Shown: positions 49,380-61,249 of the stretch, in pieces
How the letters are laid out: each line of letters starts with the position of its first letter
How positions within the stretch are numbered: position 1 is the first letter of the stretch
Assembly: GCF_000003855.2 (NCBI RefSeq)
Contig: NW_003101671.1
Coordinates: 10,361 to 74,360 of the forward strand
DNA length: 64,000 nucleotides
Reading direction: 5' to 3'
Source of the DNA: Blastomyces gilchristii SLH14081
Taxonomy: Eukaryota > Ascomycota > Eurotiomycetes > Onygenales > Ajellomycetaceae
Translations under genes and position numbers: made by a program
The notes under the pieces: generated by a model
Database searches by the model: none
The model's input: only the letters and a program-made list of their open reading frames with translations
What the model was told of the DNA's origin: nothing

Positions 49380-50488
49380 TCTGTTCACAACTTCTCAAAT
49401 TTCTATTTTGATTTATTCAGACAGTTTGTATGAAGATGTTCTGATTTAGAATAGATAAAGCAGAGTCTCTTTTTCTTGATCTCTCTGTTGTATACTCTGT
49501 TTATAAAGGCTTATAAAGCTCTCTCTCTCTACTTAGCAGTCAGATGTAAATCTCTCTGTATCTTGTTATCTTTTTCTGACAAATCTGTTCTCTGTTATTC
49601 TGACTCTCACAGAGCTGATTAGTAATTCACTCTTCACAGATCTGTGACTCTCACAGTGATCTGTAAGTGATAAATGAGAGTCATCAGTTTCTTCAGAATT
49701 AAGAACTTAGAGTCTTACTCAATGAGCTTATTCTGTATATTCTTATTCAGCTTCTTTATAAATATTATTATTCAGGTCTTGTTTCAGAGCTCTGTTTTCA
49801 CAGATCTCAATTCATATCATAATTCTATAAAGTACTTTGAGTAGTCTTCATCAGATTTCTCACCTCTTTTTCTAATATTGATAATCACAGTTCAGGTGTT
49901 CTCTGTTCAGCTCATAAAGTCTCTCAACTTATTCTCTAGATAGGTCTTGAGAACAGATCAGCAGAATCTCTTGTAATCATTCTTTAGATAATTCAGCCAG
50001 TTCTTGACTTCAGTGTAGTAGAGATCTGTCATTGTGTAGATGACAGGTTCTTCATCTTTTATATCACACAGCTAGGCTTGTAAGTCAATTTCAAATGCAA
50101 ACTTGTAAACACTTTTATAGATTGTGATTCAATAAGTGACCTTAAGTGATGACAGCTTAAGAAAGTTTCTTTTCAGTTCATGAGTGTCTCTGAAGATCAT
50201 GTCTAGAGACTCAGTTCAAGAGTGTTTGTGAGCAGTAAGCATTTCTTGTAGAAAAATAGCTTGATTCTGCAGAAGATGCTCAAGAATGTTCTTCACTAAG
50301 ATTGATTTATTTATGAGTTCAGAGAGTTCTTCTGTCACAGATGCAGAGAATGATGTTCTGTAAGTGATTGATAAGTTCTCTGAAACTTCTTTTATAAGAG
50401 TTATTCATAATTTAAGTGACTGCTTCTGAGTGTCTGCAGTAGAGTTTGCAGAGGTTGAAGTATATAAGTTTCTAGTCATTTCAGTCAT
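49380..50488 (-). pseudogene. A2 gag relic with visible start
   Basis: ATG at 50488-50486 (rc ATGACTGAAATGACTAGAAA) opens a frame that lacks its equivalent start in A1. It runs through the capsid-like KNWLNYLKNDYK and ENKLRDLVNRTE segments near 49980-49880. A C-x2-C remnant lies near 49425. Stops interrupt it. Confidence 0.6.
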
Positions 50489-50520
50489 AACAGATAGTTG
50501 CTGACTGACTGAGCTTGAAA

Positions 50521-50778
50521 TGTAAGAATAAGTGCTTACAGGTGATTATTCAGGTGTTTACAGCTTGATGTGATATGTACTGTTAACTACTAGAAGTATT
50601 TGTGATAGAAAGATAAAATGTAGAGATTAAATATATAATAGCATTCAAGCTGAGTTGTGAATAGTATTCGCGAACTTCAGTCTATATAGTTGTGTGTAGT
50701 CAAGGGCTGCTAACTCTATTCATTATGTGAGAGATAGAAATAGAGGTAAAGAATCTGTGAGAAGTGAGATTTCTTACA
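50521..50778 (-). repeat. 5' LTR of A2
   Basis: 258 bp. The outer end keeps TAGTCAAGGGCTGCTAACTC where the inner end of the left LTR has TAGTTAAGAGCTGCTAATCA. Confidence 0.93.
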
Positions 50779-51899
50779 CTTCACTCTATTCTTAAGCATT
50801 TCATTTGAGACATCTTGATCAGAATTTCAATATAGCTCACTCTGTCATTCAGATTTTAACAGTTTTATACTTTCTTCAACTGCTTTCTAATCAGCTTTTT
50901 CAAAGTTATACTGATTAGAGAGAAGAGAATTTTCACTTATTTATTTTTCACTCAGTTTAATATTAAATTAAATAATCTCATGATCTGATTCTGATGTCTC
51001 ATTTATATTAATAAATCAGTTTACAAGTCTTTTTTTTATTAGATTTTATAATATGAAGATTAGATCTATAATAGATTTCTGTTTCATGTCTTTTCTAAAG
51101 AATGTTTATTAATTAGACTTATTAACTAAATCTATTGAATGCTCAAAGATTTATTCAATTAGATTATCAGCTCTTACTACTCTCTTGCATTCTGAATTTC
51201 ATCAGAGATGATGTGTATTGAAATCTTTGATAATTATAGACTTTCTTAATGAAGTTATATTCAGAAATTCTCTATAAATTATTCAGATATTGTTGTTTTT
51301 CTTCAATGACTTTTTATTATAGATATTTATAAGCTGTATAGTATTAAACTCATTCTCTTTATATAAAATATCACTCATCAGAATATCAGGGTCAGACATG
51401 ATATTAAATCTTAGATTAAATTAATATCTTGATCTCTTTCTTTCAGTGATCACTACTCTTGACTTTATCTCAGACTTTTAAGATATCAAGCAGTAGTAGC
51501 TTGAATGAGAAATGATGTATTTTTACTCAGTATCAAAATTCAGTTCCTGAAGTAGTATAAAATCAATCTTTTATTCAAATATAATTTAAAGATAAGAATA
51601 AATACAATTTGAGTTTCTATTTACATTATTTCAAATAAATGTGATTTTGAAAGAGTGTTTAAACTTTTTTGATTGTTTTTATTGTATATTCATACTAAAA
51701 GAGAGTAGAGATAGAGTAGAATCTAATCACTATCATCAGATAGTAAATTATAACTATTTTGAAAAGTAGAAATCTCAACTGCTTATATTATATCTAGTTT
51801 ATTATCAGAGTTATTTCTCAATTCTCTAATCTTAACAGAAGTTTGAGAATTTGAATTGTATTTATATTTAGCTGAAGAATTGAAGTTTGAAGATTTAGA

Positions 51900-53770
51900 T
51901 AGTTAAGAGTTTCTTCTTTTTAAGCTTATAGTTATAAGTTTACTGCCTTGACTCTTCTCTTCAGTTCTAGATTGACTTTGAGCTTAATCTTTTCTTCAGT
52001 TCTTTTAAGTTCTTGAAGTAAATATACATTCTTTTAAGCTAGATGCATGTTTTTCTTTGTAATTAGAGCACTTAAACAGAGTATGTTAACATATTTCATC
52101 TCTTTTTGAACATGTTTCACATTTATACTTACTAGTTTTATAATCTCTGACACAGAATACACATTTTAAGTCTCTAAAATATGAGATTATAAAGTGTTCA
52201 TATCTTTGACAGTTTGAACACTGTGTTTGAGCTTTGAGATTCATTCTTGAGTCTTTGTATTCATGAACTCTCATTTTCAAATCTACTACTCTTACTTCAG
52301 AGATCTTTCACTGTTCAAGTATCTTTACATATACTAGAACAGAGGCATTTCTTCTACTTTGTCTGAACTCAATTGAATTTAGTTATACAGGCTCTTTTCT
52401 CAGTTGAATAGAGTTATATTCTTCTAATTCATTTTTGAGAAGTAGTATTCTTTCTTCACAGTCAAAAATTTCAACTGAAATATTATAAAGAATGAATTTA
52501 TCTCACTTTTCATCTCTCTCAGATAGAATTATTATGTTTAGCAAAGATTTTACTACTGATTTTCAGAGATTCTTATTCTGAATGAGGGATTCTGCACTGA
52601 ATTCAGACATTGTAGTCAGAATAATGAAGTTTTCAAAGAATGATAGCTCAATTGAAGCTATAACTGATTTTTGAACTTCAATATCAGTTATCAACTGAGA
52701 AAAGAACTGCTGCTTAATTTTATTTCTGATTCTGAAAATGAGATTTAAGTTTAGCTTATTTCTTTGCAAGATATTCTGATTTAAGACTTTGAGAATAAGT
52801 CTTCTATTTCTGAAGATTTGAAAGTTTTTCTCTTTTTACATTTTTTCTTCACTTTTTTATGAATAGAAGTATGAGCAGTATTCTTCTCAGTTCTCTCAGA
52901 ATTTTGAGCAGATTTTGCAGTAGCAGATTTAGAGACAGCAGATTCAGCTGCTTAAGCATATGTTTTCTTCTGATTTAAAGAAGAAGAAGAAGTAGAAAAA
53001 GAAGAAGAGTAAGATAATAAATCAGTAATTATACTAGGAATTTTCAATGTTTTTTGAACTGTGTTTGAAATTTCAAGTTTGAACTTGATCATCTTCTCTA
53101 GTTGTCTAGTCTGAGTATGAAGAATTAATAAAACTTCTTCATTTATCTCACTCAGACACTGTTTTTCAAGAATCTTGCTTACTTTTTCAAGTTTCTATAT
53201 TTTAAGAACTTATTATTTCTCTATTTCTTCTTTCTTTCTTCTCTTCAGAATTTCAATCTCAGGAATAGTATTTGAGAAACCATCTTTTTTCATATCAACT
53301 GAGTGTATTTTTAAACTCATTATTCTCACTCAATGAAAAGTTGATCAGACTGTTTCAATTGAGATATTTATTATACTCTTTTCAAAAGTTAATCAGACTG
53401 TTTTAATTAAGAGATTTCTAAGTCTGTTTTTAATTGAAAAGTTAGTCAGACTGTTTCAAAAGAAGAATAAAAGACTTTTATATATAAAATATCTGATTTT
53501 TTTTCACACTAGTTTAGTAACTAGATTAGATTTTTGAAGAGAATCTAATAAATTAAAATTGATTTTTAAGATAAATCAATAAAATCTTTACAATCTCTTT
53601 CTTAAGATATAGTGAGAAAAAGTATGATATCAATTGATAATAAATCACATAATATAACAGTTTTTGAGAGAAAAACTGATAAAAAATAAATCAATTTTTT
53701 GCAGAGAAATTGATTAAAACTATTCACTTTTATTCTAAATCATTCAATTCTTCTCACACAACAAGTGTGC
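51900..53770 (-). pseudogene. LINE C2 ORF1 (gag-like) relic
   Basis: Collinear with C1 ORF1. An open piece at 52086-52280 carries the CCHC-type series SNCQRYEHF, CVFCVRDYKTSKYKC, with fewer C-to-Y changes than C1. The N-terminal half extends toward 53770. Interrupted by stops. Confidence 0.74.
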
Positions 53771-54379
53771 AACTCAAATCAGTTAATTAAGAGTGTAAAA
53801 AAGAATTAAGTATTAATAAAAGCTCTTCAGTCACTGAAAAAGTAATTCTTACTTAAAAGAATATAAAATTATGACAGAAAATAACTCTGTTTTTAATTCT
53901 TTATAAGAATATTATATAAAACTCAGAGAAAAACATCTTACTTTTTTAAGAGAAGTAAAAAACTATTTCTAAGATCTTTTTTTTTTGTATTAACTGCTGC
54001 AGAAGAATGAGATAGAAACTGCTAAAATATGCACTTCTGTATATCTTTCATCAAGACTTTTCCTCTTCAGAGTCTTGATATTATAGAGAATATAAGTTTG
54101 TTTCTATATAATAATGTAAATATTATCAGTGAGATGTAGAGAAACTGATTATTTATATCTCAAAATACAAGACTTTGTCAATGATTATATTAATATAGAG
54201 TTAATTCTCAAATTCAATAGAAATCTAGTATTGCTGTTCTCAATCTCTTGCAGAATCTATTTAATATTGAGATATTAAAACTAGATTTAATATATCTCAC
54301 TGTGCAGAGATCAAAGGCTCAGTCAGACCTTGAGATATACTAATTTTATAGTTATTATGTCTGCTGATTATGTATTGAG

Positions 54380-54990
54380 TACAGTTGCTGAGGTCTCTCT
54401 TTGTATTATTCTGCTGAAGTGAGCCAGATTGAAAGAGGTGGTACAAGGGTGAGACTTGGTGTTGATGTCTTAGTACATCAAAGACACAGAGGGTTTTTCA
54501 CAGAGAATGCACTTCAGATGTGTCTGTTAATTATGTGCTTGATACTATTATCAAGGTATCTTTTTGTATTTTTCTGCTGGAGGTGGGCCAGATTGGGAAG
54601 AGCAGTATGTGAATGAGACTTGGCATTGATGTTTTGAAACATCAAAGATTGACAGGGTTTTCATGGAATTTATGTCTCAGATATCTTCACAATTACAGAT
54701 CAAGGATCTTTCAAAATCAAGAAGATTGATGTATATGACTAGGTCTCTTCACCTTACAATTTGTATGGCAATTTGGCCCGGGGTTGTGGTGTGATAGGGG
54801 TGAACAGGAGATAATCCCACACAGGAGTTTTGAACAATGTCTGGTTCATATTTGGCTAGATAACTTCACCACCACACGGGGTATGCAGTCGGCGATGGGG
54901 TCAAAATGCTCATATGATCGAGGGCTTTTTGATGGATCTATCGCCGGGTTCTTATTCGAAAAATTGAGCGAGTTCATGGTGGAGCGCTTT
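54380..54990 (-). repeat. LINE C2 5' region: two monomers and conserved 5' tip
   Basis: Two tandem units begin at 54419 and 54583. The last 240 bp (54750-54990) are nearly identical to the C1 tip at 26020-26260 and remain GC-balanced. An apparent open frame on the plus strand is antisense to the element and I do not call it a gene. Confidence 0.75.
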
Positions 54991-55012
54991 GAGAGAATGA
55001 CTTTAATACTAT

Positions 55013-55779
55013 GTTTTTAATATCTGATAAGATTCTGCAGAGCAGTATTAGATAGAAGATCTTATATAATTAAATCCTAGAAATATATGAATCAGATACT
55101 CATTTCATACATTGAATTATCATTATATGAAATATATAGTGACAGAAGTTCTAGACAGTTATAACTACTGTCTTAATACTCTATCAGAAATCTATGATAT
55201 GTTTCACATGAGCTTGCTCTGCTGTATCATCACTGACTCATTCTCTTCTTAACTGACTTTCAACTGACAGCTGCCAGGGATTATAAAAGAAGATCATACA
55301 CTTAAGTAAGACATTGAGAATGTTCTTGATAAGAGATTTCACAGCTGTGACTGATAATATCTTGTAAAATGAGTTGACTATAATTATCTGACCTGAACTC
55401 TGAGTTTCATGTTATCTGAGACCGCGGCTCTTGACTAATAAGAACTACACACAATCAGAGAAGAAAGAGTCTAATGTGACAAGCTGTGTCTGATCAATTA
55501 TATAGACTATTTTATTACACTTCACAGATTTCTACTGAGACTCTGATTCTCAGTTATCAATTCTCTGCTGAAGCTCTAATTCTCAGTTGCTGATTCTCAG
55601 CTGAAAACTCATGAAATTTCTATTCTTCCGCCCTGAAGCTCCACTGTGTATGCATATAAATATTTACTTTGATTGCTCATTTCTGCACTTTCTTTTCCTT
55701 TTCCTTTTCTAATGTTTTTCACTTTGCTATATAAGACCTATACATATTATACCGATCTATTCGGCGTAAGCCTCTTACA
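55013..55779 (+). mobile_element. Truncated family B element, copy B5 (3' end)
   Basis: Only the post-integrase/chromodomain part (from about 55013, matching rc of B3 near 35480) and the 3' LTR (55475-55779, 305 bp) remain. The LTR outer end keeps ACCGATCTATTCGGCGTA. It abuts a MITE fragment (GATCT at 55780), as if inserted in it. The 5' part, first LTR and partner duplication are missing, so a deletion or rearrangement lies at about 54990-55013. Confidence 0.75.
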
Positions 55780-55945
55780 GATCTCATTACACAGTTTTAA
55801 GATTAAATAGTAGTCTCATACTATCTTAGTGAGACTTACTGTCTACTCTTGTCACATTTTTCAAATGAGATCATGATTTTCACTTCTTAATTTAAATTCT
55901 TTTTATTCGTTTAAATTTCTTCAAATCTCATGAGTCTTATACTCA
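55780..55945 (-). mobile_element. hAT-like MITE fragment M3
   Basis: Matches the reverse strand of M1/M4 from the GATCTCATTACACAG segment for about 150 bp, then loses similarity near 55930. Next to the break is a 9-bp inverted repeat CTCATGAGT/ACTCATGAG (55927-55935, 55941-55949). Confidence 0.65.
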
Positions 55946-55949
55946 TGAG

Positions 55950-56737
55950 TGTAAAAGAGTACAATATTCACATTCTTATTTCTGAAAACACAGATATTCT
56001 TTATCTGCATTATGAAGTTGAATAACAAATATTAGAGAATAGGCTGATATGAGTTAATCATTCTAAAGATATTCATCAGAGCAGATATACCTGTAATATT
56101 AAATTTAAAATTTGTAAAAAGTTTCTTGATATCTGTAGATATCATGACTTTATGTATGATAAGACTTATAATGACCTTCTCTAGAAAAATTAGCATTAGA
56201 AGAGAAGATTAAAAAGAAAAGACTTACACTCTTAATACTGTTGAGAAGAGAAGTAATTCTCTGATATGAATACATAATTATCTTATTATAAATACTTATA
56301 ATGAATGCAATAATCAGTGTCTGTGACTGAGCTTCAGATAGTTGTTTTATATACAGTCTTTATACAATAAATTATTCTAGAGATTAGTACAAAGAGGAGA
56401 AGTGTATACACTGAGAAATGTGATTTATCAAGCATATGCAACATCTTCTTGAAATAAGAAGAGCTGACAACAGTAGCAGAAGTTATAGCAGAGATAGCAG
56501 AGACAGAAGTAGCAGAAGCAGAAATACCAGAAGTGAGAGAATCAGATACAGAGACAAGTGTAGAAGATTGAAAGAGAGTAACAGAGAAAGAAACAGAGAG
56601 AGCAGAAGAGAATATAAGAGACTCAGTCACATATAACACTGATAATTTCTTTATTATTTTATTCTTTCAGTTTCTGATCAATGATTCAATATTGAGTTCA
56701 TCATTATCAGTGAATATAAATCTGTTAATACATGAAG
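55950..56737 (+). other. Unidentified repeat-like relic, part 1
   Basis: One plus-strand frame stays fairly coherent from about 55955 to 56600 (ENTDILYLHYEVE, KICKKFLDICRYHDFMYDKT, then an acidic VAEVIAEIAETEVAEAE...). The last part (56436-56636) is low-complexity GAGA/AGCAGA DNA, so the Arg/Ser-rich or Ser-rich frames there are composition effects. I do not recognise the family. Split from 63019-63513 by B6. Confidence 0.4.
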
Positions 56738-57070
56738 TGTGGCGGGCTGCGCCCGATCAATCATATAGACTATTTCATTACACTCCATAGATTCTTCCAT
56801 TCCTGATCGCCGATCCGCGGCCGCTACGAATGCGCGTAGCGTATACTCCGATTCTCGGCCATTCCTGATCACCGATCCTCAGCTGCTATGAACGCGTGTA
56901 TATTCTTCCACTCTGAAGCTCCACTGCATACATCACCACATACATGTATAAATATTCATCTCAATTGCTGATTCTTGCACTTTCTCTTTCTTTCCTTCTT
57001 TAACATTTTTATCTTTGTTAAATAAGACCTATCAATATAATACTGATCTATTCAGTGTAGGCCTCTTACA
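56738..57070 (+). repeat. 5' LTR of B6
   Basis: 333 bp. The outer 150 bp keep GGCGGGCTGCGCCCGATC and GATCCGCGGCCGCTACG, which are mutated in the inner-facing copy at 62686. The inner end is mutated. Confidence 0.93.
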
Positions 57071-57373
57071 CTATAAAAATATTCCTTATCTTCTCATTAG
57101 AAATGATTATTCATTGAGAGATATCTGAATGTGTAACAATGCATAAGAAATAGAGAAACAGTTAAACAGTTAAGTGAATACTGAGTTCTCAGATAGAAGC
57201 TTGCTCACCAGTCACTCTGATCTCATAACAAGATCTTATGAAGAGAATAAAATCTTATAAGAGAATATCAGTGAAAGATCTGAGAGTTCTGACACTCAGA
57301 TGTATGAGAATATAATTACACTTCTTCAGATTTCACAGATATCACATATCTGACAATTGATATAATCATGTCT

Positions 57374-58560
57374 AATGATAATATGAAACTCTCAAATGTG
57401 AGCATAGATGTGATGTCACAGTGACTTCAAGCAATGTTGAAATTACAACAGTAACAGATAGCAGATATGCATGCAACTTAAGAACTTCAATATGAAGAGA
57501 TTCAATAATTAACTCATGCAATTTCAACATCTATAGAATCAAATATAAAAGTGCTGAAAGAATACTTAGATACTTCTGTATATTTCAATACTTCTGATCT
57601 CACTCTCTACTCATCATGAAGAATGAAAATCCTTGTAAAACTGAGTGTAGATGAAGATTTCATCAGTTCATTAATCAATCAAGATTGATATATCAATGAA
57701 TAATTGAAGAATCACATGAAACAGAAGTTTCATTCATGAATGAAAGCATGTGAACCAGCATTGTGAATATCTGATAATATTATGAAATATCTTAATATTC
57801 TGTTCTGAGACACTGCCATGTAATAGAAAGTATTGAATTAATTACAGAGTGCTCAACAGAGAAACACTTCTCTCACAACATTCATCTCTGATTTCAATAC
57901 TAAGATTCTAGAAGCAGATGATCAATCTTGAGAGAATCAAATGAACATTAGCATACTTAAGAAGACATTAACTTTCAAACTCTTACAGGCTCTTATAAGC
58001 ATAAATGAAGACTTAACTTATGAAGACTTCTGCACACAGCTTCAGACATTGAATGATCATCTTATCAAGCTCAAGAGTATATAGAATAGTGGTAGAAGAT
58101 GTAACATCTCAGTCACTCATACATCTGCACTAAAGAACAACAATGATGCAGATGCTATGAACTGAATAGATTCAAATGTCTATGCATAAGCAAGAGTTTT
58201 CACTGTTTAAACAGGCTTCTGAGTCCCTGAGATCACTTCTGAAGAAGTTGCTGATCAACATCAATGTGAAGTATACATCAACTGTAATTAATCAGAACAC
58301 ATTGCTTTCAACTGCTGATCAATCTATGTGTCTTCATACTTGAGAGAAAGATCAGTGTCTTCTTGTTTGAAGAATGAATCAGTGTCTGTTCATATCAATC
58401 ACATTACATTAGAGAAAGATTCAGAGAATAACTATGAGAATGTCTCAGTGAAACAGAGAAAAGATTAGCTTCTGTTCAAATTTGTAAAGAGAAGCTTGAA
58501 GAGGTCAGATGATAACAATTTGAAGAGAAGATAATAATAAATGTAATTCTTGTATCTACT
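57374..58560 (+). pseudogene. B6 gag relic
   Basis: Starts ATGTCTAATGATAATATG at 57374. Runs through stop-interrupted frames to about 58540. A segment at 58200-58340 corresponds to the open C-terminal piece in B1 (SEFLVSLLKKLLINVN). Capsid role inferred from position ahead of pol. Confidence 0.6.
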
Positions 58561-58665
58561 GTGATTGATAACATGTATAATATGAAAGCCATGATAGACA
58601 GCAGTCTATGTCACTATGCAATGATAAAATCTTCAGTTATAAGACATTATAATCTTCACTGTATT

Positions 58666-59170
58666 TAGACTGGCCGCCGGGACCATGAATTTCACATTTG
58701 GTCCCATTTGGTCTGATCTCATACATTTCTTGGCGTGAATCCGCTGGGACTGGCTATCAAAAAAACATGTAAAGTGACTATATATCAGATCTTAAAATGG
58801 AATCATGACTTGAAAAAAATGAGAAAGTGGTCCCATTTGGTCTCATTTAGTCCCATTCTTGGCATAAAGTTACTATTTTTAGACATTTTAAGGTTTTCTT
58901 TGGACTATTTTTAATTTTTTAAAAAGTAACACTTTTTGATAACACTCAAATGAGATTTAAAGTCATTTAAAGCAATAAAAATAATTTAAATTGAGAAGTG
59001 GAAATCATGATCTCATTTGGAAAATGTGACAAGAGTAGACAGTAAGTCCCACTGAAACAGTATGAAACTACTATCTAATGTTAAAACCGTGTAATGGGAT
59101 CAGTCGAATTGGTAATGGAACTATCAAAAAATCTGGTCCTGGTCCCAGACACGGTCACACGGTCAGTCTA
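58666..59170 (+). mobile_element. hAT-like MITE, copy M4
   Basis: 505 bp, same orientation and nearly the same sequence as M1. Flanking 8-bp repeats are ACTGTATT (58658-58665) and AGTGTATT (59171-59178). The empty site AGTGTATT is visible in the B2 copy near 26380 (rc). It lies between gag and RT of B6, a different site from M1 in B1. Confidence 0.88.
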
Positions 59171-59759
59171 AGTGTATTCCTCTATTAAAACCCTGACTCC
59201 TCACAGAATTTGATAATTCAAAAGACATTTGTACTTATTACATAATGAAGCTGATCATAGATGTGAGAGAACATCAGCATGAAGATGCCTATGTATATGA
59301 AGTTGATAATCTTGATTATAATCTTATGTTAGAACTTACCTGACTATCTGAACAAGGCATCTTAGTGAATGCTTGAAACAGAAGCTTGATATTTTCTAAC
59401 AATGATAGAGTTCATGAAGATAATATTCTTAAGATCATGAATCTGACACAGATCTCTGTCAACATGTATAAAATACTCTAAAAAAGAAGTCATTATCAAA
59501 ATCACTGACAGAGTTACTGATAAGTTCACTGATAGCAGAATTATATATCAATCTATTCTATCAGTCTGACTGATATTAAAAAGGTTCTAGAAAAGTTATT
59601 TCACATTATAATAACAGATTCTTGTACAAAACTCTCTTAATAATATCATGAATATCTAGATATCTTCTGATAAGAAAATATTACAAACATATCTCTCTTA
59701 CAAGATTCTGAAGTGAATCACAGTATCAAGTTAGAGAAAAAGACTGATAAGAACTCTGA

Positions 59760-60960
59760 ATCATCATAAGACTCTCTTTATAACATATTCTGAGATGAAC
59801 TTCTTCTTCTTCAAAAGACACTCAATGATCTGTTGAATAAAGAATTCATACTCATTAGTAACTCTTTCATCACAGCCTCTATTCTTTTTGCAAAGAAATC
59901 AGATGAAGGACTCTGATTCTGTGTGAACTACTGAGATCTGAACAGATTAACAAAGAAAGATTGATATTCTTTATCTCTTATCAATGACACTCTAGCTTGC
60001 ATTGAATAAGCTCAATGATTTACAAAACTACATGTCATTACTGCATTTCATAAAATCTGTATCACTGAAGAAGATGAATGACTTACAGCATTCTAAACAT
60101 ATTATAATCTCTTTGAATGAATAGTTACACTCTTTGAACTGATCAATGCTCTCAGTACATTTCAGAAGTATATTAATTGAACACTCTGAGATTTCCTTAA
60201 TGAGTTTGTATCTGTATATCTTAATAACATTCTCATCTTCACTGATGAGTTCAGAAAAGAATATCAAGAACATGTATAAAGAATATTACAATAATTATGA
60301 GAAGCAGAACTATCAATAGATATTGACAAGTATGACTTTGAAGTCAGAAGTACCAAATATCTAGGTTTTATCATAGAAGCTGATAAGAGAATTTGAATGA
60401 ATTCTGAGAAAGTCTCTGTCATTCTTGAATGAGAAGCTTCATATACTGTGAAAGATGTATGAAGCTTCATCAGATTTGCTAACTTCTATCAATGATTTAT
60501 ATGAGACTTCTCAGATATCACAAGACCACTTACAGAACTTATTAAGAAGAACTCAGTATTTCAGTAATCAGCAGACACTGAAGCTGCATTCACACAGATA
60601 AAGAAGATATTCATTAACATCTCTCTACTAATGATATTTAATCCTGACTGTGAAACAGTTATTGAAGCTGACTTCTCTGACTATGTTACAGAGAAAGCTA
60701 TATTACAATATAATAATGAAGATATCTTACAATCATGTGTCTTCATGTCTAAGAAACTGAGTCTCACTGAATGCTATTATGAGATCTATAATAAGAAACT
60801 TCTTATAATTATACACTGTTTAGAAGAATGAGACTCTGAACTCTGAAGTATCTCTGAATTTGAGATAGTCACAGATCATAAGAATCTCAAATACTTCATA
60901 ACTATCTGTAAACTTACTGAATGATAGATGTGATGATCTGAGTATTTAAGCTGCTTTCAT
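59760..60960 (+). pseudogene. B6 reverse transcriptase and RNase H relic
   Basis: RT reads LLQKTLNDLLNKEFI, SILFAKKSDEGL*FCVNY, KKD*YSLSLINDTL (59810-59990), then the catalytic box Y-L-N-N-I-L-I-F-T-D at 60217-60246. The RNase H piece at 60631-60831 is open: VIEADFSDYVTEKAILQYN, then [20 protein letters not shown], the classic gypsy 'ETDASD...L.PAE.NYEIYDKELLAI' pattern with its first aspartate kept. RT copies RNA to cDNA. Stops and the NN box make it dead. Confidence 0.85.
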
Positions 60961-61249
60961 TTCATAATACACTATCATCTCAGCAGTCAGAACTTGATAA
61001 CAGATATTCTCTTATAACAAGAGTAAGATATATCTTCAGATGTAACAGACACCTGTTGAATAAACTGAGAACATCAGCTTCTAGATCTGAAGATATTAGT
61101 TGATCAAGATAAAACAACTCATGACACTATACACACTTCTCTGATTAGAACACCCTCTCTTCAAATCATCACTGACACTGATATCTTGACTTCTTCTGAA
61201 TCTACACTGAATAAATTATGACATGTAACAGTTCAAACTGATGAACTTC

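Larger units (their letters stand above)
43527..50778 (-). mobile_element. Ty3/gypsy chromovirus, family A, copy A2 (full length)
   Basis: 7252 bp, LTRs of 258 bp at 43527-43784 and 50521-50778, target duplication CTTCA at 43522-43526 and 50779-50783. The empty site is visible in LINE C1 (GAGCTTCACTCTATTC near 21860). Coding sense is minus; the purine tract (rc of 43785-43800) adjoins the 3' LTR. Family ends are TGTAAGAA...TTCTTACA. Confidence 0.94.
40480..51740 (-). pseudogene. LINE C2 ORF2 relic (40480-43526 plus 50784-51740)
   Basis: Same domain order as C1 ORF2 but split by A2. The endonuclease part lies at about 51740-50784, the RT at about 43100-42050 and RNase H at about 41430-40990. 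Unlike C1, the RT catalytic box is intact: S-Y-V-D-D-I-N-L near 42335-42315. TAVFIDIKEAFNHVS is also preserved (near 42620). Stop at 40480. Other parts contain stops. Confidence 0.83.
34364..54990 (-). mobile_element. LINE family C, copy C2, interrupted by B3 and A2
   Basis: Second LINE, in three pieces (34364-34697, 40438-43526, 50779-54990) that rejoin exactly to the C1 order. The 3' tail (ATT)n lies at 34364-34381. The two inserts are bounded by target duplications AAAAC (B3) and CTTCA (A2). The 5' end near 54990 matches C1 up to GTGGAGCG and then differs; a target duplication for C2 is not clear (perhaps GAGAG on both sides). Confidence 0.88.

Noticed and set aside
56436..56636. Arg/Ser-rich protein frame (SR-like)
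   Set aside because: It comes from low-complexity AGCAGA/GAGA DNA; the other strand gives an equally open Ser/Ala frame.
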